DNA of 10,541 bases from Polyrhizophydium stewartii (Eukaryota > Chytridiomycota > Chytridiomycetes > Rhizophydiales). Every line of letters starts with the position of its first letter. Positions within the stretch are counted from its first letter, which is position 1. Of this stretch, positions 7,896-10,541 are shown piece by piece. Position numbers and translations under genes: made by a program. The notes beneath the pieces are model-generated. The model made no database searches. It was not told where the DNA came from and was given only the letters and a program-made list of their open reading frames with translations. The stretch covers positions 1-10,541 of the forward strand of contig JADGIZ010000653.1 of NCBI GenBank assembly GCA_027604665.1, read 5' to 3'.

Positions 7896-8000
7896 AGCGC
7901 ACGCACACTCTTACACCAGTAAAACGTTGCGTGGTCGCTCTATTTTTGGCACTTATCGCTGCCGCCGAGGCGACTGTGGCGGCAATGAGATGCCTGATGG
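7896..8000. other. Convergent 3' intergenic region
   Basis: These 105 bp separate the stop codons of two convergent genes, so their 3' UTRs must overlap or nearly meet. A weak A-rich AGTAAAACG (about 7919) and a T-run CTATTTTTGG (7940-7949) are the only candidate 3'-end signals, one for each strand. Confidence 0.5.
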
Positions 8001-9973
8001 TCAGCGCGCCTCGGCCGACTGCTCCTCGACGTCACAGACAATGAGGGTCTTGCCGCTGCCGCCGAGCGCGACAAATCGGTCGCTGGCGCTCATGGCGGTC
8101 GCGTAGACGGCGTAGCTGAGCTGCGTGACGGATCCGACCAGCTGGGCGGTGATCGTCAGTCAGCCAGGCAGCGTGCGGCTCGACTGACATGCGCCGAGCA
8201 GCATTCTTCACCTTCTTGGTCTCGTTCGAGAAGACGCGGGCCTCCTTGACGGCGCCGCTGCAGCCACCGAGTATGAACCTGTTTGGGCCTCCCACGGCAT
8301 CAGTGCCCTTGCTGAACTGCGCCGAGTAGAGCATGGCCATGGGCGGCTCTGCCTCGCCCGACTGCGACCAGGGCACGGTTGTCGTGACCTGGCCCGACTC
8401 CCAGGACCAGATCTGCGGCTTGTGGAATCAGCAGCTGCTTGAAGGGTGGGTTGCGAAGGCTCATGTACGCACCTGGAGCGGGTCGTCCTTGGAGTACGAT
8501 CCAGTGAGCAGCACAGATCCGGTGTCGTCAAAGTCGAGCGAGTCGCCACAAATGTGCGGACCAAAGAAGCTGCGCACGGCGCAGCCAAGTCGCAGATCCC
8601 AGATCTGTATCGTGTTGTCCCAGCCGCCGCTGACCATGAGGTTGGGGTCGGTTGGGTGGAACTTTGTGCAGAAAATGCGGTTCGAATGCCCGGACGACTT
8701 TTCGCCGCGGCTGGATAGCGGGTGCGTCAGTGGACTCGAGTTTGTGAGAACAAGCGTGCAAGGTGCTGCGCGACGCACCCGGCGCAGATCTTGGCAACCC
8801 GCTTCTGAGTCACGCCGTCATAAAGGCGGAGGGTCATGTCGCTTCCGGCGGTGGCAAACGTGCCTCCGTCTGGGCAGTAGACGAGAATATTTGTTTGGTT
8901 GTCGTCCTCGGTGAAGGAGCTCAGAAGCTGCCCCGATGTGTAGTGCCAGTGGCGGATGGATCCGTCGGCGTCTGCGCGTACGGAAGCAACGTGAGTGCAT
9001 GTGGGGAATCCATGCGATTGGCGCCGATGCTCACAGGCGGCGGCCAGGATGCTCTTGTTCTTGAAGGCTGCGGCGTCTGGGCGGAAGCACAGCGAGGTGC
9101 AGGGCACGCGGTCCGACAGTGTTGGGTCGAGCACGAGCTCGCGAGTGTTTGACTGCATGGAGAAGACCTGTTTTGGGGCGTGTTAGATTTGAAGCGGGAT
9201 GCGTGCGATGCCGACACGGCGGAGGACTACCCACCGAGATGCGCGCGTCACCGGAGGCGAGGGCCAGGTACGCCTCGTCGGACGAGAACTTGAGCGAGTA
9301 TATCTCAGAGTCAACCCTATGGCAGGCACCGTCAGCACAGCGAGGTAGTGGCGCAGCGACACAGCAGTCGGGCGACAAGGCATGCCTTTTCGAGAAGCGC
9401 CACTTGAGCAGGCCCGAGCATCGCGGCTCGCGGTCGGTCTCCTCCCCGTCTATGCCTAGTATGGGCGGCGCTTGTCAACTTGAGCATGTGCGACAGTGGT
9501 CAGTACAAGGCATTGACCAGGCATACCCGCTTGGCGGCGCGAGTCCGAGATGCTGAGGCGCGGGTTGGACGCGCGAGAGCGCGGGTCGCCGCGCAGGTTG
9601 GGCATGCGACGCGAAGCATCGAGGGGCAGCAGCGCATTTGCCGCCGACGAGGCGAGCGGGTCGGTGCGTGGCTGCATGGGCGGTCGCTGGCGGGCAGCCG
9701 TCGTCTGCTGCGGCTGCGGCTGCGGCGGCAGGGTCGCAAGCGACATGACGGTCCGGCGGGGACGGCGGTGTGTGGATCTGGAGGCAAGGCCGCGACAGCG
9801 GCATGCGACAAAATGACTGCAGCAGCCAACAAAGCTGATTGTCTGCGTAGCTTAGCGATGCGGGCTTGGACACCGATTCTCGAGACTCACCCAATGTTGG
9901 TGCGCTCAAGTGGTTCGAACAGCTCCCGCTTCGGAAAGGGATAGTCCGAGCTGCTCTGGCTGGGGACCTTGAA
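8001..9973 (-). CDS. Seven-blade WD40 repeat protein, 5' end unresolved
   Basis: Exons on the minus strand: 9973-9891; one ending at 9527 (start uncertain, see intron notes); 9455-9235; 9167-9035; 8971-8779; 8710-8473; 8412-8212; 8141-8001 (TGA). Donors are GTGAGT, GTATGC, GTGGGT, GTGAGC, GTGCGT, GTGCGT and GTGAAG, and phases agree throughout. Blades, in order: EIYSLKFSSDEAYLALASGDARISVF; SLCFRP...AAAYADGSIRHWHYTSGQ; YCPDGGTFATAGSDMTLRLYD; IFCTKFHPTDPNLMVSGGW and NTIQIWDLR; GPHICGDSLDFDDTGSVLLTGS with DPLQIWSWESGQ; MLYSAQFS...FILGGC; and DRFVALGGSGKTLIVCDVEE. This matches a widespread eukaryotic family of single-propeller proteins, typically scaffolds; the partner is unknown. From ATG 9746 the product is 448 aa (428 if 9376-9317 is an intron). 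The upstream exon 9973-9891 encodes a conserved-looking YPFPKRELFEPLERTNIG tail but has no obvious own ATG, so the true start probably lies further upstream. Confidence 0.85.
9317..9376 (-). other. Possible extra intron in the WD40 gene
   Basis: Read straight through, exon 9455-9235 inserts a Cys-rich stretch (SPDCCVAAPLPRC...) between SKRHAL and VDSEIYSLKF. Removing 9376-9317 (60 nt, branch CTGAC, acceptor CCATAG) gives SKRHAL-VDSEIYSL in frame, but the donor GTCGCC is poor. A donor at 9403 (GTGGCG) is also in phase. All three readings keep the frame. Confidence 0.45.
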
Positions 9974-10192
9974 CTGAAGGCCAACACCAGCTTCGGCATG
10001 CGAGCCAGCCGCGAGATCGATCAGCGTGCGCGCGGGACACGGTGTGCAGATGCAACGTCGCCGCCGATAAGATGCATGCACACCGCCGGAGACTGCGGCG
10101 GGAGCGGGTCCGCATGCGCGCCATGGCATGGCGGCGCGGTTGCATCGGTGGCCCGAAAATTTGCCCCGTGTCCGCCACGCCCGCACACCAGC
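9974..10192. promoter_or_regulatory. Divergent intergenic region (shared promoter area)
   Basis: This stretch lies between the first supported exon of the minus-strand WD40 gene and the ATG of the plus-strand gene at 10193, so it must carry both promoters and possibly a further 5' exon of the WD40 gene. It holds a GATAAG (10066-10071) and an AT-rich CGAAAATTTG (10154-10163) in otherwise GC-rich DNA. No TATA box is convincing. Confidence 0.45.
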
Positions 10193-10541
10193 ATGTCACG
10201 ACCCGGCGCCTCGTCGTCGCCGTTCCTGCCGTCGGGCGGCGGGGCGGCGGCGGCCAGCTCGTCCGCGGCGCGCAGCGGCAGCCGGCTGTCGACGTCGTCG
10301 TCGCTGTTCGACCTGGACCTTGGCGGGCCGAGCTCGCTGATGGGCGACGGCGGCGGCGGCGGCGGCTTCGGCTTCGCCGACGACCTGCTGAGCTCGTTCG
10401 GCCTGTCGCTGGACCTGGGCGGCGACGCCTCGCCGCCGTCGGTCGCGCTGCCCGCGTCGACGTTCCCGCCGCCGCCGCAGCGCAGCGCGTCGACGCCGTT
10501 CGCCGCCGCGCAGCCGCCGCCGCTGCCGCTGGCTCGCGCGC
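10193..10541 (+). CDS. Unrecognised Ser/Gly/Ala/Pro-rich protein, N-terminal part only
   Basis: An ATG at 10193 opens 116 codons that run off the window with no stop. Third positions are almost all G or C, as in a coding GC-rich gene. The protein is low in complexity: poly-Ser, poly-Gly (a GGC run near 10348-10367), poly-Ala and poly-Pro. Two short acidic-hydrophobic islands stand out, SLFDLDLGG and FADDLLSSFGLSLDLGG, of the kind found in transcription activation regions or short linear interaction motifs. No domain is present in the visible part, so no function is given. It is divergent from the WD40 gene. Confidence 0.7.
   Translation, partial: MSRPGASSSPFLPSGGGAAAASSSAARSGSRLSTSSSLFDLDLGGPSSLMGDGGGGGGFGFADDLLSSFGLSLDLGGDASPPSVALPASTFPPPPQRSASTPFAAAQPPPLPLARA

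Noticed and set aside
9475..9999. Minus-strand 174-codon frame beginning MPKLVL
   Set aside because: It overlaps the supported WD40 exons in another frame and reads a CAG/CGG-rich stretch as poly-Ala; the FKVP frame has better coding character and splice signals.
1..10541. CRISPR, operons, riboswitches, tRNA or rRNA genes, transposons
   Set aside because: No regular spacer repeats, no cloverleaf or rRNA segments, no transposase or reverse transcriptase motifs, and the gene structures are eukaryotic.

Overview
The window is eukaryotic nuclear DNA, GC-rich, and probably from a chytrid-type fungus (inference). All five genes lack a prokaryotic layout. Their exons join in phase only when short introns are removed: about 60-110 nt, 242 nt at most, with GTRNGN-type donors, CTGAC/CTAAC-like branch points and YAG acceptors. 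The many tyrosine-kinase-like (TKL) kinases with an HGDLKxxNVLI catalytic loop and the compact gene spacing fit an early-diverging fungus, but the species cannot be named from sequence alone.

Layout. (1) 1-1928, + strand: the 3' part of a multidomain TKL kinase gene. It holds the C-lobe of a kinase, a helical-bundle region, a linker and a second kinase fold that has lost the catalytic residues (a pseudokinase). (2) 2071-6621, + strand: a complete paralogue of 7 exons and 1330 aa. Its order is helical bundle, linker, active-looking kinase, second helical region, a long low-complexity insert (polyglutamine, proline-rich Tyr repeats, basic cluster, acidic stretch) and a second active-looking kinase. 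(3) 7009-7895, + strand: a two-exon cytochrome b561-domain membrane protein of 214 aa. (4) 8001 to about 9973, - strand: a multi-exon seven-blade WD40 protein, convergent with gene 3. (5) 10193 to the window end, + strand: the start of a Ser/Gly/Ala/Pro-rich protein of unknown function, divergent from gene 4.

The main point of interest is the pair of tandem kinase genes. Read through their splice sites, both are repeats of one unit: four-helix-like bundle, phase-0 intron, linker, phase-2 intron, kinase, with a phase-1 intron between the NVLI and DFG motifs. The unit has the domain order of MLKL, the necroptosis executor (four-helix bundle, brace, pseudokinase), and the last unit of gene 1 does end in a pseudokinase. 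A role in regulated cell death or self/non-self signalling is a hypothesis only. Simple ORF reading splits these genes wrongly, because several apparent starts and stops (near 859, 972, 2493, 2673, 4289, 5979 and 6567) lie in introns or are skipped by splicing.
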